Shown: positions 7,715 through 12,798 of the stretch, one piece after another
Position numbering within the stretch: the first letter of the stretch is position 1
Layout of the letters: every line of letters begins with the position of its first letter
Origin: an uncultured Bacilli bacterium
GTDB lineage: Bacteria; Bacillota_I; Bacilli_A; RF39; UBA660
NCBI GenBank assembly: GCA_947630095.1
Contig: CANRGI010000005.1
Location: 1 to 20,669 of the forward strand
DNA length: 20,669 nucleotides
Direction: 5' to 3'
Position numbers and translations under genes: made by a program
Notes under the pieces: generated by a model
Told to the model about the DNA's origin: nothing
Database searches by the model: none
What the model saw: only the letters and a program-made list of their open reading frames with translations

Positions 7715-8044
7715 GTGTATAAAAAATTTAGTGATTATGATATAGGAGTACAAAAAAAGATACTTCTTGACTGGTTTTATAATAATGGGGTAACTAAGAT
7801 AACAATAGAAGACTTGCATCAATTTAATAAATTAATAGATACTAGAAGGGTTGATGTTATAAAATTAGTATGTATTCTTTATTTTAGTGGGTTAGGTAGA
7901 GAAGTGTTTCAAGATGCTTTTTATGAAGATACATCTAATTTATTTGTCGCTTTACCAGAAAGAGTGCCTAAAAGATGGGAAGATGCAGTTATAAGAAATA
8001 CTTTAGAGCCTCAAAAAGAAAAGAAATTAATAAAAAACATATAA
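7715..8044 (+). CDS. Small conserved-looking protein of unknown function (109 aa)
   Basis: I do not recognise this family. The product begins YKKFSDYDIGVQKKILLDWF and contains KITIEDLHQFNKLIDTRRVD and LPERVPKRWEDAVIRNTL; it is soluble, mixed-charge and has no signal peptide. The start is GTG 7715, placed 6 nt after GAGGGGG. A longer reading frame opening at TTG 7661 is impossible as a start because that codon is the -35 box of the gene's own promoter. ATG 7700 is also excluded because the Shine-Dalgarno site lies downstream of it. Monocistronic: own promoter at 7661-7689 and own strong terminator overlapping the stop. Confidence 0.75.
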   Translation: MYKKFSDYDIGVQKKILLDWFYNNGVTKITIEDLHQFNKLIDTRRVDVIKLVCILYFSGLGREVFQDAFYEDTSNLFVALPERVPKRWEDAVIRNTLEPQKEKKLIKNI

Positions 8045-8068
8045 CTAATAAGTGTTGTATGTTTTTTT
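8032..8068 (+). terminator. Strong intrinsic terminator
   Basis: AAAAAACATATAAC (8032-8045) pairs with GTTGTATGTTTTTT (8054-8067), one T-G wobble, over an 8-nt loop, running into seven Ts. It overlaps the stop of the gene at 7715. Confidence 0.88.
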
Positions 8069-8071
8069 AAA

Positions 8072-8094
8072 ATAAAAACACTCTTTAGAGAGTG
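8072..8094 (-). terminator. Terminator of antisense RNA A
   Basis: CACTCT (8079-8084) and AGAGTG (8089-8094) form a hairpin with a 4-nt loop. On the minus strand it is followed by TTTTTATTTT, so it stops leftward transcription coming from the promoter at 8292-8320. Confidence 0.75.
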
Positions 8095-8112
8095 AAATTT
8101 TAAAGTTAATAA

Positions 8113-8262
8113 GTTCTATTTAAAAAGACTTAACTTGTCCTACCTGGATAATTGAAAGGTAGGTAATGTCCAAATCTCCATGGAAAGGAATTTTGTGGAG
8201 TATTTAATTTGTTTAATTATCATACTAAATATTAATAATAATTTTGTCTTTATAAATAGAAC
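8113..8262. repeat. Closing inverted repeat of module A
   Basis: GTTCTATTTAAAAAGAC (8113-8129) is the reverse complement, with one mismatch, of GTCTTTATAAATAGAAC (8246-8262). The right arm is followed at once by TTTTTT (8263-8268). Modules B and C show the same arrangement. Confidence 0.8.
8133..8171 (+). repeat. Leader repeat, copy A (39 nt, shared with 8492-8530)
   Basis: 36 of 39 positions match the leader of module B. It contains the hairpin CCTACCT/AGGTAGG (8139-8145 with 8157-8163) and lies directly upstream of the small ORF's ribosome-binding site. Confidence 0.85.
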
Positions 8263-8272
8263 TTTTTTGTGA
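8195..8272 (+). pseudogene. Small hydrophobic peptide A, probably a decayed copy of peptide B
   Basis: GTG 8195 follows AAAGGAA (8185-8191). The peptide starts MEYLICLIIIL, differing at one position from the first 11 residues of peptide B, then diverges to NINNNFVFINRTFL. The reading frame runs through the right arm of the closing stem and the U-run, so its stop (8270-8272) lies after the point where a terminated mRNA would end. No plus-strand promoter is visible upstream; the region holds two terminators instead. An internal deletion that removed the original 3' end of the ORF and the antisense terminator would explain this. Confidence 0.5.
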
Positions 8273-8291
8273 AGTTTTCTTCACTAGATAC

Positions 8292-8320
8292 ATTATACTA
8301 TTTATTTTAATTTTATACAA
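8292..8320 (-). promoter_or_regulatory. Promoter of antisense RNA A
   Basis: Minus strand TTGTAT (8320-8315), 17-nt spacer, TATAAT (8297-8292). The same two hexamers with the same spacing recur at 8796-8768 and 12295-12267, with closely similar spacer sequence. Predicted start is near 8285. Confidence 0.85.
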
Positions 8321-8409
8321 GTATTTTGACAATATAAAAATTATATTTTATTTTAATTAATCTTAATATATTTGCAATTGAAAAAGTACTTTAATTTTTT
8401 ATTTTAAGA

Positions 8410-8461
8410 CGAAAAAATATTTGCTATTTTTATTGACTTTTAACCATTATTATTATATTAT
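8410..8461 (+). promoter_or_regulatory. Promoter of peptide B mRNA with shared upstream box
   Basis: TTGACT (8433-8438), 17-nt spacer, TATTAT (8456-8461). Immediately upstream, 8410-8431 carries CGAAAAAATATTTGC followed by TATTTTT, repeated almost exactly ahead of module C (11927-11949). The box could be an UP element or a regulator site. Predicted start is near 8468. Confidence 0.8.
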
Positions 8462-8491
8462 AGATAGTGAGTTCTGTTTAAAGGAAGGCGG

Positions 8492-8530
8492 ACTTGTCCT
8501 ACCTGAATTATTGAAAGGTAGGTGATGTCC
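8492..8530 (+). repeat. Leader repeat, copy B
   Basis: 39-nt copy of 8133-8171 with three differences. It carries the CCTACCT/AGGTAGG hairpin (8498-8504 with 8516-8522) four nucleotides ahead of the GGAGAGGAG ribosome-binding site. Confidence 0.85.
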
Positions 8531-8548
8531 ATTGGAGAGGAGTTTTGC

Positions 8549-8611
8549 GTGGAATATTTAGTGTGTTTAATAATCATACTTTATATACTAAGTCAAAGCA
8601 ACAAGGACTGA
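8549..8611 (+). CDS. Small hydrophobic peptide B, putative type I toxin (20 aa)
   Basis: GTG start with AGGAG (8538-8542, within GGAGAGGAG) 6 nt upstream; stop TGA at 8609-8611. The product, MEYLVCLIIILYILSQSNKD, is one short transmembrane-like segment with a polar tail, the usual form of membrane-acting type I toxins such as TxpA, BsrG or Fst, though I see no sequence match to any of them. It has its own promoter, a structured leader and a convergent antisense RNA overlapping its 3' untranslated region. The near-identical first 11 residues in module A support real coding. Toxicity is inference. Confidence 0.65.
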   Translation: MEYLVCLIIILYILSQSNKD

Positions 8612-8641
8612 CGTAGTGACTTTTTCCAGGGGGTTTTCGTT

Positions 8642-8684
8642 AAAAAACAAAGAATGCCTTTTCAATTGACAAACAGGCATTCTT
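8642..8684 (-). terminator. Terminator of antisense RNA B
   Basis: AAGAATGCC (8650-8658) pairs with GGCATTCTT (8676-8684), 9 bp with a 17-nt loop. The T-run lies only on the minus-strand side (complement of 8642-8649), so it ends leftward transcripts just after the peptide B stop codon. Confidence 0.85.
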
Positions 8685-8761
8685 CGAAATTCTAAAAAAA
8701 TGGACAAGTCTGCCTTCATAAACTTAAGCAGGACTCGTTTTTTTGTGAAGTTCTCTTCACT
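8642..8761 (-). ncRNA. Antisense RNA B (putative antitoxin RNA, about 120 nt)
   Basis: Defined by the promoter at 8768-8796 and terminator at 8642-8684. It starts with a 5' hairpin GTGAAG-AGAA-CTTCAC (8760-8745). It overlaps the 3' untranslated part of peptide mRNA B but not the ORF, as in the convergent TxpA/RatA and BsrG/SR4 systems. It includes the complement of the right closing arm, so it mimics the mRNA's own 5' end and could displace it. Confidence 0.7.
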
Positions 8762-8767
8762 AAATAT

Positions 8768-8796
8768 ATTATATAATTAAATTTATTTTTATACAA
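8768..8796 (-). promoter_or_regulatory. Promoter of antisense RNA B
   Basis: Minus strand TTGTAT (8796-8791), 17-nt spacer, TATAAT (8773-8768). It lies 21 nt past the stop codon of the XRE gene at 8817. Confidence 0.85.
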
Positions 8797-8816
8797 GTGT
8801 TTTATTTTGTACTTTT

Positions 8817-9257
8817 TTATTTTATTTTTTTATAAGGTTTAATTTCGTCAGTAAGACCTAATATGTAGTCAATATTAGTGTTATAATAATTAGATAATGT
8901 TTCTAAATGGTATACTGGTATAGAACGTACACCTGTTTCATATTTAGAGTATTGTTCTTGTGTAGTCATTAGTAGTTTTGCTATGTCTTTTTGGTGTAAA
9001 TTTTCTTTAATTCTTAATTCTTTTAATCTTAAAGTATTAGTGTTATTTACTTTATAAGGTGTTATTTCATTAGTTAAACCTAGTAAATAATCAGCACTGG
9101 TGTTATAAAATTTAGTTAAAGTAATTAAATGTTTAATAGGTAAATATCTTATACCATTTTCATATTTAGAATACTGTTCTCTAGTTGTATTTAAAAGTTT
9201 GGCAATATCTTTTTGTTTTAAGTCATTATCTTCTCGCATATCTTTATATCTTATCAT
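8817..9257 (-). CDS. XRE-family regulator with two tandem HTH domains (third gene of operon)
   Basis: A 146-residue protein made of two copies of a Cro/C1-type HTH (about 1-60 and 73-135). Each has the same layout: QKDIAKLL, then a YSKYE recognition-helix block, then YLLGLT or YILGLT. The start is ATG 9257 with AGGTGG 5 nt upstream; an in-frame GTG at 9266 lies inside the ribosome-binding site. It overlaps the end of the upstream XRE gene by 14 nt, implying coupling. XRE proteins usually bind DNA as dimers, so tandem domains could let one chain bind a whole operator. Its stop is just ahead of the promoter for antisense RNA B. Confidence 0.85.
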   Translation of the reverse strand: MIRYKDMREDNDLKQKDIAKLLNTTREQYSKYENGIRYLPIKHLITLTKFYNTSADYLLGLTNEITPYKVNNTNTLRLKELRIKENLHQKDIAKLLMTTQEQYSKYETGVRSIPVYHLETLSNYYNTNIDYILGLTDEIKPYKKIK

Positions 9258-9714
9258 ATAAACCACCTATATTTTTGTTATTGCTTCTTCCTACTAAATA
9301 ATCTATTGATACATTATAAAATATTGCTATGTAATATACTTTTAAAGTAGTAGGGACTATATTGCCTTTTTCATAATTAGCATATGTATTTTGTCTAAAA
9401 CCAATTAAATTTCCAAGTTTTTGTTGAGTTAATTGGTTTTCTTTTCTTAAAGTTAGTAATCTTTTTTGGAATAATTTTAAATTTATTTTTTTATATTTAG
9501 TTTTGATATTAGTATCAGTAAGACCTAGTAAGTAATCTATTGAAACATCATAAAAATTTGCTAATTTGTTACAATTTTCTAAAGATATATCATTTATATT
9601 TCTTTCACATTTAGAGTAGGTATCTTCTAACATATCTAATATTTTAGCAATATCTTTTTGTAGTAAGTTTCTATCTTTTCTTAATTCTTTGAAACGTATT
9701 TCTATATCTCTCAT
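9244..9714 (-). CDS. XRE-family regulator with two tandem HTH domains (second gene of operon)
   Basis: 156 residues with two HTH_3-like units. The first (about 4-65) has LLQKDIAKIL, TYSKCE and YLLGLTD; the second (about 82-145) has LTQQKLGNLI, TYANYEKG and YLVGRS. The first unit resembles the units of the downstream protein more than it resembles its own second half, which suggests repeated internal and tandem duplication. The ATG is preceded by AGGTGG with 4 nt spacing, a site that overlaps the stop codon of the upstream gene. No effector domain or transmembrane segment is visible. Targets are unknown; the flanking peptide genes or the divergent surface gene are obvious candidates. Confidence 0.85.
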   Translation of the reverse strand: MRDIEIRFKELRKDRNLLQKDIAKILDMLEDTYSKCERNINDISLENCNKLANFYDVSIDYLLGLTDTNIKTKYKKINLKLFQKRLLTLRKENQLTQQKLGNLIGFRQNTYANYEKGNIVPTTLKVYYIAIFYNVSIDYLVGRSNNKNIGGLYDKI

Positions 9715-9722
9715 ATAACCAC

Positions 9723-10001
9723 CTATGAGTCTAAGTGTCTATCTTCAAAAAATTCTTTTATATCTATTCCTAAAACTTTTGAAATTCTATATAAAACTGC
9801 TAAACTAAATGATTGCATTACTTTCTTTGACTCAATGTTACCAATGAAAGCGTGACTTATGTCGCATAGTTCTGCAAGTCTTTCTTGAGTAATTCTACCA
9901 TATTTGTCACTATATTTTGAGTTATTATTTAGTCTAAAGTATTTTATATTTTGACTGACTAGTTCATAAATGTATCTATCGTCTTCTTCTGTAAATTTCA
10001 T
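9723..10001 (-). CDS. XRE-family regulator, single HTH (first gene of operon)
   Basis: A 92-residue Cro/C1-type HTH protein: an N-terminal extension MKFTEEDDRYIYELVSQN, then the HTH with RITQERLAELCDISHAFIGNIESKK, ending IDIKEFFEDRHLDS. ATG 10001 is preceded by GGAGG with 6 nt spacing; a longer frame upstream lacks such a site. It is about 86% identical (78 of 91 residues by eye) to the product of 12311-12586, and the promoter regions also match. A probable -10 TATAAT lies at 10024-10019. It is divergent from the variable surface gene at 10138 and heads the three-gene XRE operon, so it is the natural candidate regulator of both. Confidence 0.9.
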   Translation of the reverse strand: MKFTEEDDRYIYELVSQNIKYFRLNNNSKYSDKYGRITQERLAELCDISHAFIGNIESKKVMQSFSLAVLYRISKVLGIDIKEFFEDRHLDS

Positions 10002-10114
10002 AGAATACCTCCATTTCAATTATATTTTCTCACGTTTTTTAATTGAATTTTATAAACTAATGATATAATAAAGTTCAGTATATAGTAGTAATTTTGAAAA
10101 AGTTGTGTTATACT
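10002..10114. promoter_or_regulatory. Divergent control region, copy 1 (XRE / surface gene)
   Basis: This region is homologous to 12587-12695. Minus strand: a CGTGAGAAAATATAAT block holding the XRE -10 (10024-10019), then GGAGG. Plus strand: extended -10 elements TGATATAAT (10061-10069) and TGTTATACT (10106-10114). A conserved block GTTCAGTATATAGTAGT lies between them. GTGAGAATAT recurs at the start codon of the surface gene. The conserved segments are plausible XRE operators. Confidence 0.65.
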
Positions 10115-10137
10115 TTTTATGAAAGGTAAGTGAGAAT

Positions 10138-11802
10138 ATGAAAAAGAAAGTGATAATAACAATGATAGTAGGTGTATTAGTATTAGGTTTAGGAGTAAGT
10201 ATAGCATACTTTACACCAATAATAACAGGTAATGGAAAGGAAATAAGTTTAGTTGCTAAAGAATTAAAGGTAATATATACAGATACATCACAGATAAATG
10301 ATGGGTTAATAGTACCTGGGTGGCATATTTCAAAAACATTTACAGTAGAAAATAGAAGTGAAGATGTATATAAATATAATATAGTAATAGAAAACTTATT
10401 AAATACATTTGAAACAGAGGGATTTCTACAATATAAGATAACCAATGGTGGAAGTGGATATAGTTGTGACTGGACTAATGTACCTAAAACAACTGAACCT
10501 ACAAATACAGTACTAGCATATAATGTAGAAATAGCAGATAAGGCAAAACAAAGTTATACAATAGAATTTCAATATTTGGAAACAGACGAAGACCAAAGTG
10601 CAGATATGGGAAAAAGTTTTAATGGTAGTATAATGATAGAAGTAGGGACAGAAGAACCACCAAAAATACCACCATTCATAGCAAAATTGAAAGAAGATAA
10701 TAAAACAATAAATACAAGAGCATCAGGAACATTTAATGTTGCTTTTGGAATAGCAGGATTATACAAAGAAACAGATGCAAAATACTTAGAACCTGATGGA
10801 AAAACTCAAAATGAAGTATTGTATTTTGCAGGAAACCCTGATAATAATTGGGTAAAATTTGGTAAAGAAGGTAATGACGATATATGGTGGAGAATAATAA
10901 GAACCAATGAAGATGGAAGCGTAAGATTATTGTATGCAGGAAAAGGAGCAAGTGGACATAGTTCTACTACTGGATATATAAATGCTAGTCAACAATATAA
11001 TTCTTCTTATGATAATACAATGTATGTAGGATATATGTATGGAACAGACGGAAGTTTAGAAAATAATAGAAAAGACCAAGAAAATTCGTCACCAATAAAG
11101 ATAACAATAGACACTTGGTATACCAATAATATGAAAAATACTGATACAAATGGTAAAACATTTAGTTCTTATATAAGTAGAACAGCGATATATTGTAGCG
11201 ATAGGTCAACAAAAAAATATGCAGCACCAGGTATAATGTATTATGGAGCAGCAATGAGATTAACGCTAGATGCAATGGGTACTACTTACGGGGGAGTAAC
11301 GCAAAAAACAGAATATCACCCAACGTTTAAATGTGGGGGAAATGCAAAGGGTGATGGAATAGGTTTATGGGATAATGGAGGAGATGTAGCAGATAAATTC
11401 ACAGGAATTCAAAAAAGTACAACTAAAGTAGGAAATCAATTATTGGGAGATGCCCCAATAGCATTAATGACAGCAGACGAAGTTGCTTATGCTGGTGGTA
11501 TCAATACAAGTAATAGTGAAAATACATATTATTATAAAAATAGTGTAGGAGGTAGTGTAACAGGGGATAAATATTGGTGGACAATGAGTCCGTATAACGC
11601 AGACGCCGATGGCTGGACGTACGTGTTCTACGTGGGCGGTTCTGTCAGACCTGGCTACTTGACCGGCGAGTTAGTCGTTGCTTCGTTCAGCGTTCGTCCA
11701 GTAGTTTCTCTGAAATCTTGCGTAGAAGTAACAGGAAGTGGTAAAGTAGACGATCCATATATACCAAGTATAGATGGTGCTTGTGCAGAAGCAGATAATT
11801 AA
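10138..11802 (+). CDS. Membrane-anchored surface protein with DGR-type variable C-terminus
   Basis: 554 residues. Residues 5-27 form an uncleaved-looking membrane anchor or signal (VIITMIVGVLVLGLGVSIAYF). Residues about 35-170 resemble a TasA/camelysin-like beta domain (VPGWHISKTFTVENRSED). From about 190 the chain has the features of a C-type-lectin/FGE-like receptor fold ending in YWWTMSPYN (479-487) and VRPVVSLKSC (519-528). The last two motifs bracket variable regions in many DGR target proteins. Codons 487-518 are GC-rich: 16 of 32 end in C, unlike the rest of the gene. AAAGG at 10122-10126 is a distant ribosome-binding site (11 nt). Expression is probably from the divergent XRE-controlled region. 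Ligand binding at the cell surface is inferred. Confidence 0.8.
   Translation: MKKKVIITMIVGVLVLGLGVSIAYFTPIITGNGKEISLVAKELKVIYTDTSQINDGLIVPGWHISKTFTVENRSEDVYKYNIVIENLLNTFETEGFLQYKITNGGSGYSCDWTNVPKTTEPTNTVLAYNVEIADKAKQSYTIEFQYLETDEDQSADMGKSFNGSIMIEVGTEEPPKIPPFIAKLKEDNKTINTRASGTFNVAFGIAGLYKETDAKYLEPDGKTQNEVLYFAGNPDNNWVKFGKEGNDDIWWRIIRTNEDGSVRLLYAGKGASGHSSTTGYINASQQYNSSYDNTMYVGYMYGTDGSLENNRKDQENSSPIKITIDTWYTNNMKNTDTNGKTFSSYISRTAIYCSDRSTKKYAAPGIMYYGAAMRLTLDAMGTTYGGVTQKTEYHPTFKCGGNAKGDGIGLWDNGGDVADKFTGIQKSTTKVGNQLLGDAPIALMTADEVAYAGGINTSNSENTYYYKNSVGGSVTGDKYWWTMSPYNADADGWTYVFYVGGSVRPGYLTGELVVASFSVRPVVSLKSCVEVTGSGKVDDPYIPSIDGACAEADN
11590..11730 (+). other. Candidate DGR variable region (VR)
   Basis: A short patch of high G+C inside an AT-rich gene, covering residues about 485-530. 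NNC codons dominate (aac, gac, gcc, ggc, tac, ttc, gtc, acc, agc) and adenines are scarce between 11596 and 11691. This is the pattern left by adenine-specific mutagenesis of AAC-rich template codons in diversity-generating retroelements. The conserved VRPVVSLKSC block at the 3' side would include the homing-initiation end. No matching template repeat or reverse transcriptase is in the window, so it would be a remote target. Confidence 0.65.
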
Positions 11803-11811
11803 AATAAAATA

Positions 11812-11840
11812 AAACACTCTTAAAAAATTTGAGTGTTTTT
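11812..11840 (+). terminator. Terminator of the variable surface gene
   Basis: AAACACTC (11812-11819) pairs with GAGTGTTT (11831-11838) across an 11-nt loop, ending in TTTTT. Confidence 0.85.
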
Positions 11841-11926
11841 AAATGTTATAAAATTTAGTTTTGATAAATATATTTTGTATTTTATATTAGTACATTTACG
11901 ATGGAAAATATTTCTTAAAATATATG

Positions 11927-11978
11927 CGAAAAAATATTTGCTATTTTTTTTGATTTACCTAGTAACTTGTGCTAATAT
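11927..11978 (+). promoter_or_regulatory. Promoter of peptide C mRNA with shared upstream box
   Basis: TTGATT (11950-11955), 17-nt spacer, TAATAT (11973-11978). CGAAAAAATATTTGC at 11927-11941 duplicates the box ahead of module B (8410-8424). Predicted start is near 11985, exactly where the closing stem begins. Confidence 0.7.
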
Positions 11979-12063
11979 ATTATTTGAGGACGCTTAATAG
12001 TGTTTGGTGCCATACGTATGTACTTTTTTGGGGGTTTTGGTCTTCAAATCAGGAGGTGGTATA

Positions 12064-12147
12064 ATGAACAAAAAGGACTTTTTAGTTTTTTTTCTAGTAA
12101 TTATAATTTTTTTACTTATAATACTGCTTTTTAAAGTGGTCGAGTAA
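12064..12147 (+). CDS. Small hydrophobic peptide C, putative type I toxin (27 aa)
   Basis: ATG with a near-perfect AGGAGGTGG ribosome-binding site (12051-12059), 7 nt from AGGAGG to the start; stop TAA at 12145-12147. The peptide starts MNKKDFLVFF, continues as an unbroken Ile/Leu/Val/Phe segment of about 17 residues and ends LLFKVVE. A charged N-terminus plus a single membrane span is typical of type I toxins and small holin-like peptides. It does not resemble peptides A and B in sequence. It has its own promoter, a self-complementary mRNA and a convergent antisense RNA. Coding is well supported by the ribosome-binding site; toxicity is inferred. Confidence 0.72.
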   Translation: MNKKDFLVFFLVIIIFLLIILLFKVVE

Positions 12148-12190
12148 ATAAAATCACCTAAACAACAACCTTTGAAATACGTTTAGGTGA
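12147..12190 (-). terminator. Terminator of antisense RNA C
   Basis: TCACCTAAAC (12154-12163) pairs perfectly with GTTTAGGTGA (12181-12190) around a 17-nt loop. The U-rich tail (complement of 12147-12153) is on the minus strand only. Confidence 0.87.
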
Positions 12191-12260
12191 CCCATTTACT
12201 AAAGGCACCAAACCCATAAAAGTTAAGTGTCTTCATTTTTTTATGAAGAATTATCTTCAT
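12147..12260 (-). ncRNA. Antisense RNA C (putative antitoxin RNA, about 110 nt)
   Basis: Lies between the promoter at 12267-12295 and the terminator at 12147-12190. It opens with the 5' hairpin ATGAAGA-TAA-TTCTTCAT. It overlaps the 3' untranslated part of peptide mRNA C, including the region that can mask its ribosome-binding site and the right closing arm. Confidence 0.7.
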
Positions 12261-12266
12261 AAGTAC

Positions 12267-12295
12267 ATTATACAATTTATTTTAATTTTATACAA
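12267..12295 (-). promoter_or_regulatory. Promoter of antisense RNA C
   Basis: Minus strand TTGTAT (12295-12290), 17-nt spacer, TATAAT (12272-12267), 16 nt past the stop of the XRE gene at 12311. Flanking sequence matches the promoters at 8292-8320 and 8768-8796. Confidence 0.85.
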
Positions 12296-12310
12296 GTGGT
12301 TTATTTTGTC

Positions 12311-12586
12311 CTAATCTAGGTCTCTATCTTCAAAAAATTCTCTTATATCAACTTCTAAAACTTTTGAAATCCTATATAAAACTGCTAAACTAAAAGACTG
12401 TACTACTTTTTTTGACTCAATGTTACCAATTAGACCGTGGCTTAAGTCACATAATTCTGCTAGTCTTTCTTGAGTTATTCTACCATATTTATCTCTGTAT
12501 TTTGATTTGTTGTTTATTCTAAAGTATTTTACATTTTTACTTACTAATTCATAAATATATCTATCGTCTTCTTCTGTGAACTTCAT
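12311..12586 (-). CDS. XRE-family regulator, single HTH (paralogue of 9723-10001)
   Basis: 91 residues: MKFTEEDDRYIYELVSKN extension, Cro/C1-type HTH (RITQERLAELCDLSHGLIGNIESKK), C-terminal VDIREFFEDRDLD. It differs from the product of 9723-10001 at about 13 of 91 positions. The start has GGAGG 6 nt upstream, in a leader matching that of the paralogue; the corresponding -10 is TATAAC (12608-12603). It is divergent from the sorted surface protein gene at 12799 and followed on its 3' side by the antisense promoter of module C. It may control the surface gene, itself and possibly the peptide module. Confidence 0.9.
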   Translation of the reverse strand: MKFTEEDDRYIYELVSKNVKYFRINNKSKYRDKYGRITQERLAELCDLSHGLIGNIESKKVVQSFSLAVLYRISKVLEVDIREFFEDRDLD

Positions 12587-12695
12587 TGAATACCTCCATA
12601 TAGTTATATTTTCTCACGATTTTTAATGAAGTATTATAAACTTATTATAGTATAATGTTCAGTGTATAGTAGTTATTTTAAATAATTGATACAAT
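12587..12695. promoter_or_regulatory. Divergent control region, copy 2 (XRE / surface gene)
   Basis: Aligns along its length with 10002-10114. It shares the CGTGAGAAAATATAA block over the XRE promoter, an ATAAACT segment, and GTTCAGTGTATAGTAGT ahead of an extended -10 (TGATACAAT, 12687-12695) directed at the surface gene. About 100 nt of apparently featureless leader follow before the ribosome-binding site at 12783-12791. Confidence 0.65.
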
Positions 12696-12798
12696 GTAAT
12701 GATAAATAAAAATATTACTAGCAAAAATTACCTTGGTATAAATTAACTAAATAAAAACTTCCTTTTTGATAAGAATAGTAGTAGAAAGGAGAAAAATT

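Larger units (their letters stand above)
8072..8285 (-). ncRNA. Antisense RNA A (putative type I antitoxin RNA, about 210 nt)
   Basis: Bounded by the promoter TTGTAT-N17-TATAAT (8320-8292) and the minus-strand terminator at 8072-8094. The RNA would begin with a 5' hairpin GTGAAG-AAAA-CTTCAC (8283-8268), the same shape as in module B. It covers the whole of ORF A and both arms of that module's closing stem. It is also complementary, at 36 of 39 positions, to the 5' leader of peptide mRNA B (8133-8171 against 8492-8530), so it could act on B in trans. The function is inferred from the architecture. Confidence 0.6.
8470..8744 (+). other. Closing stem and U-run of peptide B mRNA
   Basis: The mRNA 5' end AGTTCTG (8470-8476) and GAAGGCGGACTTGTCC (8484-8499) are complementary to CAGGACT (8729-8735) and GGACAAGTCTGCCTTC (8702-8717), allowing one G-U in each. 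The right arm is followed by seven Ts (8738-8744), so the fold-back itself forms the terminator stem. The arms enclose the leader hairpin, ribosome-binding site and ORF. Confidence 0.75.
11985..12242 (+). other. Closing stem and U-run of peptide C mRNA
   Basis: TGAGGACGCTTAA (11985-11997) and GTTTGGTGCC (12002-12011) at the 5' end are complementary to TTAAGTGTCTTCA (12223-12235, two G-U) and GGCACCAAAC (12204-12213, perfect). Seven Ts follow (12236-12242). The sequence is unrelated to modules A and B but the design is the same. In addition AGGTGGT of the ribosome-binding site (12054-12060) can pair with ATCACCT (12153-12159). Confidence 0.78.

Noticed and set aside
5848..8611. Possible TGA-to-Trp recoding, given the AT-rich genome
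   Set aside because: TGA acts as a sensible stop at 5848-5850, 8609-8611 and 20173-20175, and Trp is encoded by TGG throughout.
8545..8625. Alternative TTG-started frame in module B (RGIFSVFNNHTLYTK...)
   Set aside because: The GTG frame has better ribosome-binding-site spacing, is hydrophobic and is conserved in module A.
8600..8640. GC-richer stretch with TCCAGGGGGTTTTCG after peptide B, considered as a further gene or riboswitch
   Set aside because: No start, ribosome-binding site or recognisable riboswitch core; it is simply the 3' untranslated part of mRNA B before the antisense terminator.
10050..10951. Several minus-strand ORFs opposite the variable surface gene
   Set aside because: They are low-complexity shadows with no ribosome-binding site; the plus-strand protein has domain and signal features.
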